Assembly (NCBI RefSeq): GCF_024355225.1
Contig: NZ_VCNH01000008.1
Location: 3,162,001 to 3,226,000 of the forward strand
Length of the DNA stretch: 64,000 nucleotides
Direction of reading: 5' to 3'
Source of the DNA: Roseovarius sp. M141
Lineage (GTDB): Bacteria > Pseudomonadota > Alphaproteobacteria > Rhodobacterales > Rhodobacteraceae
This document shows positions 1-8,274 of the stretch, in pieces. The notes under the pieces are model-generated. The model ran no database searches. It was not told the origin of the DNA and worked only from the letters and a program-made list of their open reading frames with translations. Within the stretch, counting starts at the first letter, position 1. Each line of letters begins with the position of its first letter. The translations under genes were made by a program, and so were the position numbers.

Positions 1-221
1 TGCCACGTGTTTGCCCGAAGGTATAAAAACACCTCAACCGTGCTTCCGCGTGGGGCCAGATGGTAGCCCGCCGGGCAGGCGCGTCCAGTCGGGGTGATCG
101 GCGATCCCTTTTCAACCCGGATCATCATAGGGACACCGATGAAACCGCCGGAAAAATCAGTTGGACGGGTGCAGCCCGGCGACTGGTCCAGACTGCCGGA
201 CGCGCCGGCCCCATCCAGAGA

Positions 222-758
222 CTACCATGGTTTTTTGTCCGACGGGTGCGCACCGGGACCGCCAGGGCGGAACCAGATGATGACGCCGCCTGCTATCCCG
301 AAATCGCCATCCGACTCATTCAGGATCATTTGGCGCGCAAGTATGACCTTCAATTCGCGTGCCTCATCGCCTTTCTGCCATGCGCGGTCCGTCGTGATGC
401 AATTGGCCCCGAGTCCGGCATAGGATGTGGCCGGGTCGACCTGCTGTAGAAAGCCAAGGCCCTGGGCAACCGCCTCGCCGCCCAAGGTAACGCCGCCGCT
501 ATCTATGACCTTGCGACCAGCATTGCGGGTTAGGACTGATTGGTTGATGCTTTCGGCCCAGACGCCGCAAATACCGGTGCGCCCGCCGATATTGCGCGCG
601 TCCACCGCAACGGTGATACCGCCGGGCGACGTAAATGTTCCGCCCCCCAGCGCCGGATTCGGACCCAGCGTCGCGCGACCGGCAGGAACGTTGGGCGAAC
701 AGGCGGCCAGCCCGGTCAGGCCAAGCGCCGCGACGATCGTGAAAAAGGGGGCTTTCAT
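222..758 (-). CDS. Small putative lipoprotein of unknown function
   Basis: This encodes a 178-residue protein with a lipoprotein signal peptide: a short basic start, a hydrophobic stretch and a lipobox LAAC with the lipidated cysteine at residue 20. It is therefore expected in the inner or outer membrane. The ATG at 758 was chosen because a GAGGTG ribosome site lies just upstream and the signal peptide begins there, although the frame stays open further upstream. The mature part is rich in Gly and Ala, carries two more cysteines (in GICGVW and NCITT) that could form a disulfide, and has a proline-rich tail. I recognise no domain. It follows two sulfotransferase genes on the same strand after a 67-base gap and may be cotranscribed with them. 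Confidence 0.7.
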   Translation of the reverse strand: MKAPFFTIVAALGLTGLAACSPNVPAGRATLGPNPALGGGTFTSPGGITVAVDARNIGGRTGICGVWAESINQSVLTRNAGRKVIDSGGVTLGGEAVAQGLGFLQQVDPATSYAGLGANCITTDRAWQKGDEARELKVILARQMILNESDGDFGIAGGVIIWFRPGGPGAHPSDKKPW

Positions 759-825
759 CGGTATCACCTCGCGTTGTGTGGGCTTTAATATAGATGCGCG
801 GCGGCGCAGTGCCAATGCGCCTGCG

Positions 826-1695
826 TCAGGCGCCTGCGGCAAACGCCTCGGTTTGGCGCAGCATTTCGGGATAATACTTCTCAAGCGTCGGCAGGAATGC
901 GGCCCGCAGGCGACCCACCTGCGCGGGGGTCAGATCGTCCTTCCAGACGCCCGCCTGCCCCTTGGCAAAAAAACTGGCCATGCCCTCGGGCCGTTCGGTA
1001 AAGCCCAGTTCGCGCTCCTGCTTTTGCATGTTCGCAAAAGCGGTCGCCTTGACCGCGCGGGCCAGCTTGGCGGCGTCCACCTTCTGGCCCAGAAATACCT
1101 CAAGCAGGCCGCGTATTTCGCGCGCAGGCTTGGTCAGCAGATCCTCATAGCGGATCACCCGCCGTTTCAGGCCCGGCGCATTGGTCCAGGACCAGATGTG
1201 ATCGTCCCAGCGGCCCAGCACATCGAAAATCCCGGTTGGCGTGCCCATGACCGTGTCAGGGTTCAACATCCTGTCGATGGCCGTATCGATATCCGTCGAC
1301 TGATGTCGGGCAAAGCTGGGCGCCAGATCGAACGGATTGCGGATCAGGTAGATAGCGCCCGACGTCACCTCGGGCGGGATCACGTCCTGCCCATCGATGC
1401 GGATCGTCTGACAATGTGTCTTGACGAAATGGTGGTTCGGGCGTGACTGCGCGATCAGGCGCAGCGCGGGGGTGCGCACGCGCATCCAATCGGTCATATC
1501 CGCACCCCTGTAAGGCGCGCCATTTGCCGCATCGTAGAAATCCTGCCGCACATCGGCGGTGGTGAAGTTACGCAGGTTGTTGATGTCAGGCGCCTGCCCC
1601 GGTGGCATGAAGTAATGCGCCAAAAGGCTGCGTATCCATGTATTGCCGGATTTGGGATAGGAGGCGATCCAGATGATCCGCTTGAGATTGCTCAT
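826..1695 (-). CDS. Sulfotransferase domain protein (second of a tandem pair)
   Basis: This is a 289-residue PAPS-dependent sulfotransferase-like protein. Residues 12-20 read SYPKSGNTW, the 5'-phosphosulfate binding loop of the family. A RNPFDLAPSFARH stretch in the middle matches the 3'-phosphate binding region, and RYEDLL follows later. Enzymes of this family move a sulfuryl group from PAPS to a hydroxyl or amine; the acceptor cannot be told from sequence. It begins one base after the stop of the upstream paralogue (1697-2584), so the two are probably translationally coupled. The two differ in the middle and C-terminal parts, so they are old paralogues rather than a recent duplication. Confidence 0.85.
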   Translation of the reverse strand: MSNLKRIIWIASYPKSGNTWIRSLLAHYFMPPGQAPDINNLRNFTTADVRQDFYDAANGAPYRGADMTDWMRVRTPALRLIAQSRPNHHFVKTHCQTIRIDGQDVIPPEVTSGAIYLIRNPFDLAPSFARHQSTDIDTAIDRMLNPDTVMGTPTGIFDVLGRWDDHIWSWTNAPGLKRRVIRYEDLLTKPAREIRGLLEVFLGQKVDAAKLARAVKATAFANMQKQERELGFTERPEGMASFFAKGQAGVWKDDLTPAQVGRLRAAFLPTLEKYYPEMLRQTEAFAAGA

Positions 1696-1696
1696 G

Positions 1697-2584
1697 TCAC
1701 AAGTATCCGAAGCGCTTCATCGTGTCGTGATGTTCTGTCCGCAGCTTCGCCACCAGATCATCGCTCAGTTCGTCCTTCCATCCGCCGGCTTTGCCGGAGG
1801 TGAAAAACGTCTTGTTCTTGCCGGGGTTCTCGGCAAAACCGGCCTTGGCCTCCTGCCCCTTGGCCTCGTCAAAGCTGGAAAAGCGGATCGCGCGCTGTAG
1901 CCGCTCGGGGTCCAGCGGCACGCCAAGATGCTGCACCAGCGCGCCGAACGCCCGTTCGGGTTTGTTCAGCATATCCTCGTAGCGCAGCACGAGGCTGGGA
2001 TAGGGCGCATCAGCCGTCCAGCTGTTCACATGCTCCGACCAACTGCCCAGGAACTGCCAGACCGTCGACGTGTCGCTGGCATTGGCATTGTCGCTGCGTC
2101 CGATCACGTCAATGGCTTCGGCGGCAGTGATGCCGTAATGGCGCGCATAGGACAGCACCATGTCCAGTGGGTTGCGCATGATATAGACTGAAGAGCGGGT
2201 GTATTTCGCCGGGATCAGATCGGTCCCGTAGGCGGCGCTGCGAATGTTATGGGTTTTGACCAGATTGACGTCGGCGCCATTGCCGATGATGCCGCGCAGC
2301 ACGCGGTCGCGCAACCGAAGCGTGACGTTGACGTCCTCTAAATCGGCAGCCTCATCCTTGGCCACCATCCGATATGTCTTGGCAATGGAATCGCCCATGC
2401 CAAAGCGGTGAACCTGATTGATCGAAACCGGCTCCCGCGTGTTCATCAGGTAATTGGCCAGAAAGATCCGCGTCCAGGTGTTGCCCGATTTCGGGTACGA
2501 CGCCAGCCACACGATGCTGGCCTTGGGCGTGGGCTGCGCGGGACGGGTGGTTTTTGCGGATGTCTTCTTGGGGGTTTTGCTCAT
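1697..2584 (-). CDS. Sulfotransferase domain protein (first of a tandem pair)
   Basis: This is a 295-residue sulfotransferase-like protein with the same PAPS loop SYPKSGNTW at residues 29-37, preceded by a Lys/Thr/Pro-rich N-terminal extension. YIMRNPLDMVLSYARH and RYEDML correspond to the 3'-phosphate binding and later conserved regions. No signal peptide is seen, so it should be cytoplasmic. The ATG at 2584 is preferred because GGCGGGA lies a few bases upstream; an in-frame ATG at 2599 would add five residues. It lies directly upstream of the other sulfotransferase on one transcript, and a strong hairpin at 2634-2659 separates the pair from the porin gene. Confidence 0.85.
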   Translation of the reverse strand: MSKTPKKTSAKTTRPAQPTPKASIVWLASYPKSGNTWTRIFLANYLMNTREPVSINQVHRFGMGDSIAKTYRMVAKDEAADLEDVNVTLRLRDRVLRGIIGNGADVNLVKTHNIRSAAYGTDLIPAKYTRSSVYIMRNPLDMVLSYARHYGITAAEAIDVIGRSDNANASDTSTVWQFLGSWSEHVNSWTADAPYPSLVLRYEDMLNKPERAFGALVQHLGVPLDPERLQRAIRFSSFDEAKGQEAKAGFAENPGKNKTFFTSGKAGGWKDELSDDLVAKLRTEHHDTMKRFGYL

Positions 2585-2633
2585 CTGTCCCGCCTGCATG
2601 CAGGTTACCGTTTCAGACCTGCGGATAAAGGAA

Positions 2634-2659
2634 CGGGAGGGGCGTTGCCACCCCTCCCG
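2634..2659 (-). terminator. Rho-independent terminator after the porin gene
   Basis: This is a perfect nine-base-pair stem (CGGGAGGGG with CCCCTCCCG) around an eight-base loop. On the minus strand it is followed by TTCCTTTAT. It lies 22 bases beyond the porin stop and upstream of the sulfotransferase pair, so it should end the porin transcript. Confidence 0.75.
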
Positions 2660-2681
2660 CTAATTTTAACGTCAACCAGTC

Positions 2682-3821
2682 TTAGAAGGACAGGTTGATG
2701 CCGGTGCCGATCAGCGTACCGTTCGACGTCAGACGAGCTGCGCCAACGCCACCGTTGTGCGAGTTAACCTGCGCCAGGTAGATGTCCCAATCGACGCCCG
2801 GTCCCAGATCGCGGCTCGCGCCGATGCGGTAGGCTTCGTACCGGGCTTTGCCGGTCGCAGTGGAAACCTCACCTTGGTACGTCACAGCTTCAACAGCCCA
2901 CGGGCCAGCGATGTCGTAGGTCACGCCCAGGTTCCAACCTTTGTTGTTCGAACCGTAGTCAGCGGGAAGACCGCCACCAACGCCACCAGCTGCACCGTTG
3001 TTGTTCTCAGCGTAGCTACCGCCGATCAGGAAGTCGGAGAAGCCAATCTGTGCGCCGACGCCCCATGTTTCGGGATCGGAAACACCGACGATTGCGGAGT
3101 TGCCGGTGCCGTAACGTGCCGACAGCGTGACGCTGGTCGTGCCGAAGGTCTGGCTGTAGTTCACACCAATGTCGAAGATGTCCGACAGGTTAGCGTTGCG
3201 GTCAAGATTGCCTGCGGCAACGGCACCGGCGTTCTGGCCTGCCGATGCGGTCGGCGCATAGGAGATACCGACTGTCAGGCCGTTGAACGAAGGCGTGAAG
3301 TAGGTCAGACGCTGAACGTCGTTGTTACCCGCAACTTCGGTGAAGGACGACAGACCGGCCTGACGGAAACCGCCGGGATATGCGTTCGAGAACGGAATGA
3401 ATGCCGAGATCGAAGGCGAGTTGATGTACATCGTGGTCACGCCAGGTGCGCCAACCATCGATTTGTAACCAGCCGAGTTTTCGCCACCGACGATGATCTG
3501 ACCCAGAGTGTCCGAGCTGATCGTCATGTAGGATTCGTCGATCTGGCTGCCGGGCGAGTTGTTGCCTTCCAGCTGCACGTTCACACCGAAGGTCAGGCCG
3601 TTGTCCAGCGTGATCGAGGGGGTGAAGATGATCTCGGAGTTCGAGAGAATGTTGACGCCGTCATAGTCTTGACCGGCGTTGGCCGAACCGTTGACGTCGA
3701 CATATCCGACGTGCTGGCTCATGTAGCCGCCGAACGAGACGTCCCATTCCTGGGCCGCGGCAGGTGCCGCCATGGCGACGCCCAGGGCGATTGCGCTGGT
3801 GCTAAGCAGATGCTTTTTCAA
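2682..3821 (-). CDS. Outer-membrane porin, Rhodobacter type
   Basis: This encodes a 379-residue general porin. The N-terminus KKHLLSTSAIALG begins a typical Sec signal peptide ending AAA at residue 23, and the mature protein starts QEWDVSFGGY. The rest has the alternating pattern and Gly/Asn/Asp-rich turns of a 16-strand beta barrel, and it ends in phenylalanine (GTGINLSF), the usual signal for outer-membrane insertion. The start is a TTG at 3821, eight bases after a strong GGAGG; no ATG in the frame is correctly placed for the signal peptide. It should be a highly expressed passive channel for small solutes. Its codons strongly favour GTC, GTT and AAC, as expected for an abundant protein. 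Confidence 0.9.
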   Translation of the reverse strand: MKKHLLSTSAIALGVAMAAPAAAQEWDVSFGGYMSQHVGYVDVNGSANAGQDYDGVNILSNSEIIFTPSITLDNGLTFGVNVQLEGNNSPGSQIDESYMTISSDTLGQIIVGGENSAGYKSMVGAPGVTTMYINSPSISAFIPFSNAYPGGFRQAGLSSFTEVAGNNDVQRLTYFTPSFNGLTVGISYAPTASAGQNAGAVAAGNLDRNANLSDIFDIGVNYSQTFGTTSVTLSARYGTGNSAIVGVSDPETWGVGAQIGFSDFLIGGSYAENNNGAAGGVGGGLPADYGSNNKGWNLGVTYDIAGPWAVEAVTYQGEVSTATGKARYEAYRIGASRDLGPGVDWDIYLAQVNSHNGGVGAARLTSNGTLIGTGINLSF

Positions 3822-4317
3822 GGTGTGTCCCTCCTCAGAGTAGCAGGTATGATTTGTGTCATGATCCGCCGCCTCCCGAGTATGGACGCGACTTGAAGCA
3901 TCTAATGCTGTCTTTTGCCTGCGTGAGTCAACGAACCCCGCCCGCCGCCGGGCGTTGTTGGCTGTCATGTGACGTTTTAGGCACACACGCCCACCGCGAT
4001 CTGGCCGGAATTCCGACATTTCCACTTATTTCAATGGTTTTGGCAGATCGAGGCACATTCACGATGGTTGGCACCGGTGTCGTCACGGTCGCAGTATCAC
4101 AATGGCCGGTGCGCCCGCACATTGCCCCGCGCCACCCACGGGAATGCGATGGACGGCAATTGGAAACCCGGATCGATTCCACGGTTGCGCGCCCTACGCG
4201 TTTGGATTTCCCCCGCGAATCGCGCAGTCTGTTTGCATAGGATGATCACAGTGCGCAGAGTGCCCCGGCCCTGACCCGGTTTCATCGCTATATCTTCGCA
4301 GCCCAAAGGAGCGCGCC
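3822..4317. other. 496-base divergent intergenic region (porin / aldolase promoters)
   Basis: No convincing gene was found here on either strand. The region must hold the promoter and a possibly long leader of the porin gene and the promoter of the plus-strand aldolase gene. A GC-rich six-base hairpin (CGCCCG with CGGGCG) lies near 3939-3956. An AAGGAG ribosome site stands just before the ATG at 4318. I could not identify a clear -35/-10 pair or a small RNA. Confidence 0.5.
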
Positions 4318-5088
4318 ATGCAAACGCCCGAACGCCAGCCCGAAACACAGGTCCCCAACATGGACCACTGGACCCAGCGCACCGAGCTTGCCGCCGCGTT
4401 ACGTTGGACCGCCCGGCTGAATCTGCACGAGGCAGTGGCCAATCATTTCAGCCTGGCCGTGAACGAGGATGGCACGCAATTCCTGATGAACCCCGATCAG
4501 GCGCATTTCTCGCGTATCCGCGCGTCCGAACTGCTTTTGCTGGATGCGGGCGATCCCGACACCCTCAACCGCCCCGGCGCGCCCGACCCTACCGCTTGGG
4601 GCCTGCACGGCGCCGTGCACCGGCACTGTGCGCATGCGCGCTGCGTGATGCATGTGCACTCCATCCACGCGACTGTTTTGGCCAGCCTGGCAGACAGCCG
4701 CCTGCCACCCATCGACCAGAACTGCGCGACCTTCTTCAACCGGTATATCATCGACGACGGGTATGGCGGCCTGGCGTTCGAGGGCGAGGGCGAACGCTGC
4801 GCCGCGCAGCTGAGTGATCCGCAAAAGAAGGTGATGATCATGGGCAACCACGGCGTGCTGGTTCTGGGCGACAGTGTCGCCGACACGTTCAACCGCATGT
4901 ATTACTTCGAACGCGCCGCCGAAACCTATATCCGCGCGCTGCAAACCGGCCAGCCGCTGCGGGTTCTTTCTGACGAGATTGCGGAGAAAACCGCGCGGGA
5001 ACTGGATGGCTATCCCGGCCAAAGCGACCGCCACCTGGCAGAGCTGATGGCGATTCTCGACGACGAGGGGGCGACCTACGCGACCTGA
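4318..5088 (+). CDS. Class II aldolase/adducin family protein
   Basis: This is a 256-residue protein with one class II aldolase/adducin N-terminal domain spanning most of its length. Residues 112 and 114 form the MHVHS metal-binding motif, and a further histidine lies in NHGVLVLG near residue 180. Family members use Zn2+ to split or epimerise phosphorylated sugars, but many longer relatives of this type have unknown substrates and may not be aldolases. The ATG at 4318 follows AAGGAG. A cupin gene follows after 90 bases on the same strand. No sugar kinase or isomerase is nearby to suggest a pathway. Confidence 0.8.
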   Translation: MQTPERQPETQVPNMDHWTQRTELAAALRWTARLNLHEAVANHFSLAVNEDGTQFLMNPDQAHFSRIRASELLLLDAGDPDTLNRPGAPDPTAWGLHGAVHRHCAHARCVMHVHSIHATVLASLADSRLPPIDQNCATFFNRYIIDDGYGGLAFEGEGERCAAQLSDPQKKVMIMGNHGVLVLGDSVADTFNRMYYFERAAETYIRALQTGQPLRVLSDEIAEKTARELDGYPGQSDRHLAELMAILDDEGATYAT

Positions 5089-5178
5089 CCGTCCAGCGCG
5101 CGCCCTAGACACGTCTCCTGGAATGTGGCGGGATAGGCTTTCATCGTTCCCGAAATACTCCCGCCGGAGGCCCCGACC

Positions 5179-5463
5179 ATGACAATGACATGCACCGCGA
5201 CACAGCTTATCGACGACGCCCGCACCCGCGTGACCCGCTTTGATTTCGAACCGGGCCAGCAGACGGGCTGGCACACGCACGGGATGGATTACGTCATCAC
5301 GACGCTCACTGACTGCAAAATGCGTCTGGAACTGCCGAGTGGCGAAATCAAGAAAAACCATGTCCCCGCCGGCAGCGTCTACAAGCGCGTCGAGGGAACC
5401 GAGCATAACGTTATCAACGAAGGCGACATGCCCATGTCATTCGTCGAGGTCGAGCTGAAGTAA
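5179..5463 (+). CDS. Small cupin-domain protein
   Basis: This encodes a 94-residue single cupin. GWHTHGMDY (His32, His34) is the first metal-binding cupin motif and EGTEHNVIN the second, so it probably binds a divalent metal. The start follows GGAGG. It lies just downstream of the class II aldolase gene and may be cotranscribed. Small cupins of this type can be isomerases, dioxygenases or ligand-binding proteins; the sequence does not decide between these. Confidence 0.8.
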   Translation: MTMTCTATQLIDDARTRVTRFDFEPGQQTGWHTHGMDYVITTLTDCKMRLELPSGEIKKNHVPAGSVYKRVEGTEHNVINEGDMPMSFVEVELK

Positions 5464-5484
5464 GACCGCCAGCACCGCAGCAAA

Positions 5485-5504
5485 GGCCGGGCACCCGCCC
5501 GGCC
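5485..5504. terminator. Hairpin between convergent genes
   Basis: This is a perfect eight-base-pair GC stem (GGCCGGGC with GCCCGGCC) around ACCC, in the 49 bases between the convergent cupin and DDAH genes. There is only a short TTTG on the minus strand and no T run on the plus strand, so it is a plausible but not ideal shared terminator. Confidence 0.45.
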
Positions 5505-5512
5505 CCCCTGCC

Positions 5513-6301
5513 TCAGACGTTCAGGCGCAATGACAGGCATGACATGCCGCCATCCAGCAGCGCACAATCGCGGTTATCGATAAGGCGCACGTCATACCCC
5601 TCGTCTGACAGCATTTCGGCCGCTTTCGGGAAACCCGCAGGCATCAACACCGCGTCGTTAAAACGGATGGCGTTGGCCGCCGCCTCCTCGCCGTCGGGCA
5701 GGTGCAGCACGCGGTAGCCTTCAAAGCAGCCGCTGGCATCCAACAGCTTGGTCGACAGGATCGTTTCAGGGTCGAGCAGCGAACAGTCGGTCTTGAAATG
5801 CAGAACGCCGGGCGGCGTCTGCACTTCGCGCAAACTGTGGCCCCACTCATCCGTCACCGCGCGCAGCTCGGCCACGCCGGTGGCATCGGTGCGGGCCGAG
5901 CGGCCCACCAACACCTCGCGCCCGGTGAACAGGATATCGCCCCCTTCAATATGTCCGGGGCCGTGAATATCACGCAGATCCTCGAACAGCGCGGCCAAGG
6001 CGGGCCGCATCTGCGCCACCTCGCCCATGCGGCTAGCAGCGCCGGGGCGCATCATCACCGCACCTTCGGGCAGGCACAGCGCGGTGTCCTCGACGAACAG
6101 CGCGTCGGGATACTCTTCCAGCGCGTCCAGCACGGTGACCTTGGCGCCAGTGCTGCGCAGCGTCGCAACATAGGCGTCATGGGCGGCCCGCAGGCGCGCC
6201 AGATCGGGCGCACCGCGATCTTCGGCGCGCAGGCCGTGCGTGACGCTGGCGCCGGGTCGGCGGCTTATGGCGTGGGTAAAATGCGTGGCAGGATTGGTCA
6301 T
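5513..6301 (-). CDS. Dimethylarginine dimethylaminohydrolase-like amidinohydrolase
   Basis: This is a 262-residue protein of the arginine deiminase/DDAH superfamily. The C-terminal GGMSCLSLR carries the catalytic cysteine (residue 255), VLHFKTDCS the catalytic histidine, and LFVEDTALCL the acidic substrate contact region. The length is typical for DDAH. The enzyme should hydrolyse methylated arginine to citrulline and methylamines, or act on a related guanidino compound. Its start overlaps the stop of the upstream aminotransferase by four bases (ATGA), and that gene in turn overlaps a TetR regulator. An arginine/histidine-type importer is transcribed divergently, which supports a role in catabolism of imported guanidino amino acids. 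Confidence 0.87.
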   Translation of the reverse strand: MTNPATHFTHAISRRPGASVTHGLRAEDRGAPDLARLRAAHDAYVATLRSTGAKVTVLDALEEYPDALFVEDTALCLPEGAVMMRPGAASRMGEVAQMRPALAALFEDLRDIHGPGHIEGGDILFTGREVLVGRSARTDATGVAELRAVTDEWGHSLREVQTPPGVLHFKTDCSLLDPETILSTKLLDASGCFEGYRVLHLPDGEEAAANAIRFNDAVLMPAGFPKAAEMLSDEGYDVRLIDNRDCALLDGGMSCLSLRLNV

Positions 6302-7512
6302 GTAAATGCTCCCAGGGAATTGGTTTCCTGTGCATCACCCGGGCACCCGGCGGCATGGGGGATGATACGCCCGCACGCCGTCTCAAGTGCCGCATCAGAA
6401 GCGGTCAGCGCAACGCGCACCCATGTGTTCAGCGTCGCGCCGAAGGATGTGCCGGGCATCACCGCGACGCCTGCATTCTCCAGCAGATCGAACGCGTAGC
6501 TTTCGGCGTCCATTCCGGTCGAGGAAATGTCGATCAGCGCGAACATGCCTGCCTGCGGGCGGCTGACGCGCAGCGCGCTTTCCTGCTCCAAACGTCCCGC
6601 CAGATAGGCCGCCCGGGCGGCAAAGCGCTGGCGCATCCCCGGCGCCACCAGAGACGGCGCCGACACGGCGGCGGCGGTCGCGTCTGCCAGAAAGGGCTGG
6701 CTGCCGAACAGCATCGTTTCGGACAGCGACAGCAGGTTTGACGTGAATTCGGTGCTGCCGATCGCCCAGCCGCTGCGAAACCCCGGCGCTGCGTGGCTTT
6801 TGGAAATGGACGATACCACCACCGTGCGATCCGCCAGATCCGGCTCGGCCAGCGGCGACGCGAAAGGGACGCCGTCAAAGATCAGCTCTTCGTACACCTC
6901 GTCAGAGATGATCCACAGATCATGCTCGCGCGCCAGCGCGCCAATCTCGCGAATATCCTGCTGCGTCAGGACCGCGCCGGTGGGGTTGTGCGGCGTATTC
7001 AGTAAAATCGCACGGCTGCGCGGAGTGATGCGCGCGGCGATATCAGCGGCCCGGATGCGAAACCCATTCTCGGGGTCCAGCGGCACCGGCACCATCGCAG
7101 CGCCGCTGGCGCGAATGCAGCCCTCATATGTTGCATACATCGGATCGCCCACCAGCACCTCGTCGCCCGCCTCGACCAATCCCATCAGGGTGGTGAACAG
7201 CGACGTCTGCGTGCCGGGCAGGCACATCACCTGATCGGGCGTGATCGCGCGCCCGGTCGAGCCCGTGTACCGCTGCGCCAGCGCCGCGCGCAGACCCGGC
7301 TCGCCCATGCCGTTGGAATAGCCCATCCGTCCGGCGCGCATGGCGGCGGCGGCATCCTCCACCAGCGAATCGCGGGGCGGCACGTCAGGCTCGCCGATGG
7401 TCAGTTCGACGATGTCATGTCCGGCCGCCTTGAGGGCGCGCGCACGCGAATGCACGGCCCATTTGGCACCGCCAAGATGTGAAAGCCGCTCGGTAATGCT
7501 TGCAAATTTCAT
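6298..7512 (-). CDS. Class I/II PLP-dependent aminotransferase
   Basis: This is a 404-residue fold-type I aminotransferase of the aspartate aminotransferase superfamily. NTPHNPTG (Asn176), SDEVYEEL (Asp204) and SSISKSH (Lys238, forming the Schiff base with PLP) are all present, followed by the conserved FRSGW. It should move an amino group between an amino acid and a 2-oxoacid. The natural substrate is not clear from the sequence. Its ATG overlaps the end of the TetR gene by four bases, and its stop overlaps the DDAH-like gene by four bases. The three genes form one tightly coupled operon, so it may process a product of the imported amino acid. Confidence 0.87.
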   Translation of the reverse strand: MKFASITERLSHLGGAKWAVHSRARALKAAGHDIVELTIGEPDVPPRDSLVEDAAAAMRAGRMGYSNGMGEPGLRAALAQRYTGSTGRAITPDQVMCLPGTQTSLFTTLMGLVEAGDEVLVGDPMYATYEGCIRASGAAMVPVPLDPENGFRIRAADIAARITPRSRAILLNTPHNPTGAVLTQQDIREIGALAREHDLWIISDEVYEELIFDGVPFASPLAEPDLADRTVVVSSISKSHAAPGFRSGWAIGSTEFTSNLLSLSETMLFGSQPFLADATAAAVSAPSLVAPGMRQRFAARAAYLAGRLEQESALRVSRPQAGMFALIDISSTGMDAESYAFDLLENAGVAVMPGTSFGATLNTWVRVALTASDAALETACGRIIPHAAGCPGDAQETNSLGAFT

Positions 7513-8162
7513 GTCAATTTCCCTTCTTCGATCATCTCCGCCGTTAGCGGCAAGTCCAGCATCGCGCCCACCGAAGCCAGCCCGATCTGTGCCAGTTCGT
7601 CCGCGTCAAAGGCGTCCGGCAGCATGCCGCCCTCTAACCACAGACCGTCAATCACCGCATTGCAGGCGATTGCGTGGCGGCGCAGTGTTGCCGGTGGCGC
7701 CATGCGCCCGGCCTCGCCCAGCGCGGCAACGATGAGGCCCTGCAAGTGGTCGCGAAACTCCGCATAGGTCGCCGCGTGCGTGTCCTGCATGCGCCCGCCC
7801 TGCTGCACATGCGTCAGGAACCCCGCCCAGAGCGATACCGCCTCGGCGCTGACCACAGGCGCGCGCAGGCCCGCCACGATAAACCGTGCCAGCCGCGCAG
7901 CGGCGCTGCCGCCCGTATCGGGGCCGCATGTGGCCCGCGTGAGGGCCGTCATGTGGCGCTCATACGCCGCGCTCAGCAGCGCATCCTTGCTGTCGAAATA
8001 ATGCCGGATCAGGCCCGGCGTCACCTCGGCCCGCGCGGCGACGGCGCGCGTGGTGGCGGCGGCGATCCCCTCTTCGGCGATCACGGCCAGCATCGCTGCG
8101 ATCATCGCATCGCGGCGCTGATCGGGGCCGATCCGGCGGAATGGCTTGCGTTCGGGCGACAT
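7509..8162 (-). CDS. TetR/AcrR-family transcriptional regulator (BetI-like)
   Basis: This is a 217-residue regulator. Its N-terminal TetR helix-turn-helix lies at about residues 10-60, including AAATTRAVAARAEVTPGLIRHYF, and the C-terminal two thirds form the ligand-binding helical domain, with a BetI-like arrangement. The ATG at 8162 (MSPERKPF) is preferred; the frame is open further upstream but those residues do not look like protein. It leads the aminotransferase-DDAH operon and stands back to back with the ABC importer, so it most likely represses both directions in response to the imported compound or its product. Confidence 0.82.
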   Translation of the reverse strand: MSPERKPFRRIGPDQRRDAMIAAMLAVIAEEGIAAATTRAVAARAEVTPGLIRHYFDSKDALLSAAYERHMTALTRATCGPDTGGSAAARLARFIVAGLRAPVVSAEAVSLWAGFLTHVQQGGRMQDTHAATYAEFRDHLQGLIVAALGEAGRMAPPATLRRHAIACNAVIDGLWLEGGMLPDAFDADELAQIGLASVGAMLDLPLTAEMIEEGKLT

Positions 8163-8274
8163 GGCGGGCCTGCTGGGTGAAGTTGAGAGCAAGGGTTCGG
8201 GATGAATCGTTATTATACAGTTGCACAATTAGACAGAATCGGAATTACTACAAGCCAAGAATGGGGAGACATGC
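8163..8274. promoter_or_regulatory. Divergent promoter region between the regulator and the importer
   Basis: These 112 bases separate the TetR gene and the ABC importer. The centre (about 8201-8250) is much richer in A and T than the flanks and should hold both promoters and the TetR operator. I could not find a clean dyad or a good -35/-10 pair. GGGGAG lies six to seven bases before the importer ATG at 8275. Confidence 0.5.

Noticed and set aside
60..449. Open plus-strand frames at the left edge
   Set aside because: They overlap the lipoprotein gene on the other strand, have no signal, domain or ribosome site, and look like Arg/Pro-rich shadows.
3854..4240. Possible 128-residue plus-strand gene before the aldolase
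   Set aside because: No ribosome site, no recognisable domain and composition unlike real genes here; the region is more likely promoter and leader sequence.
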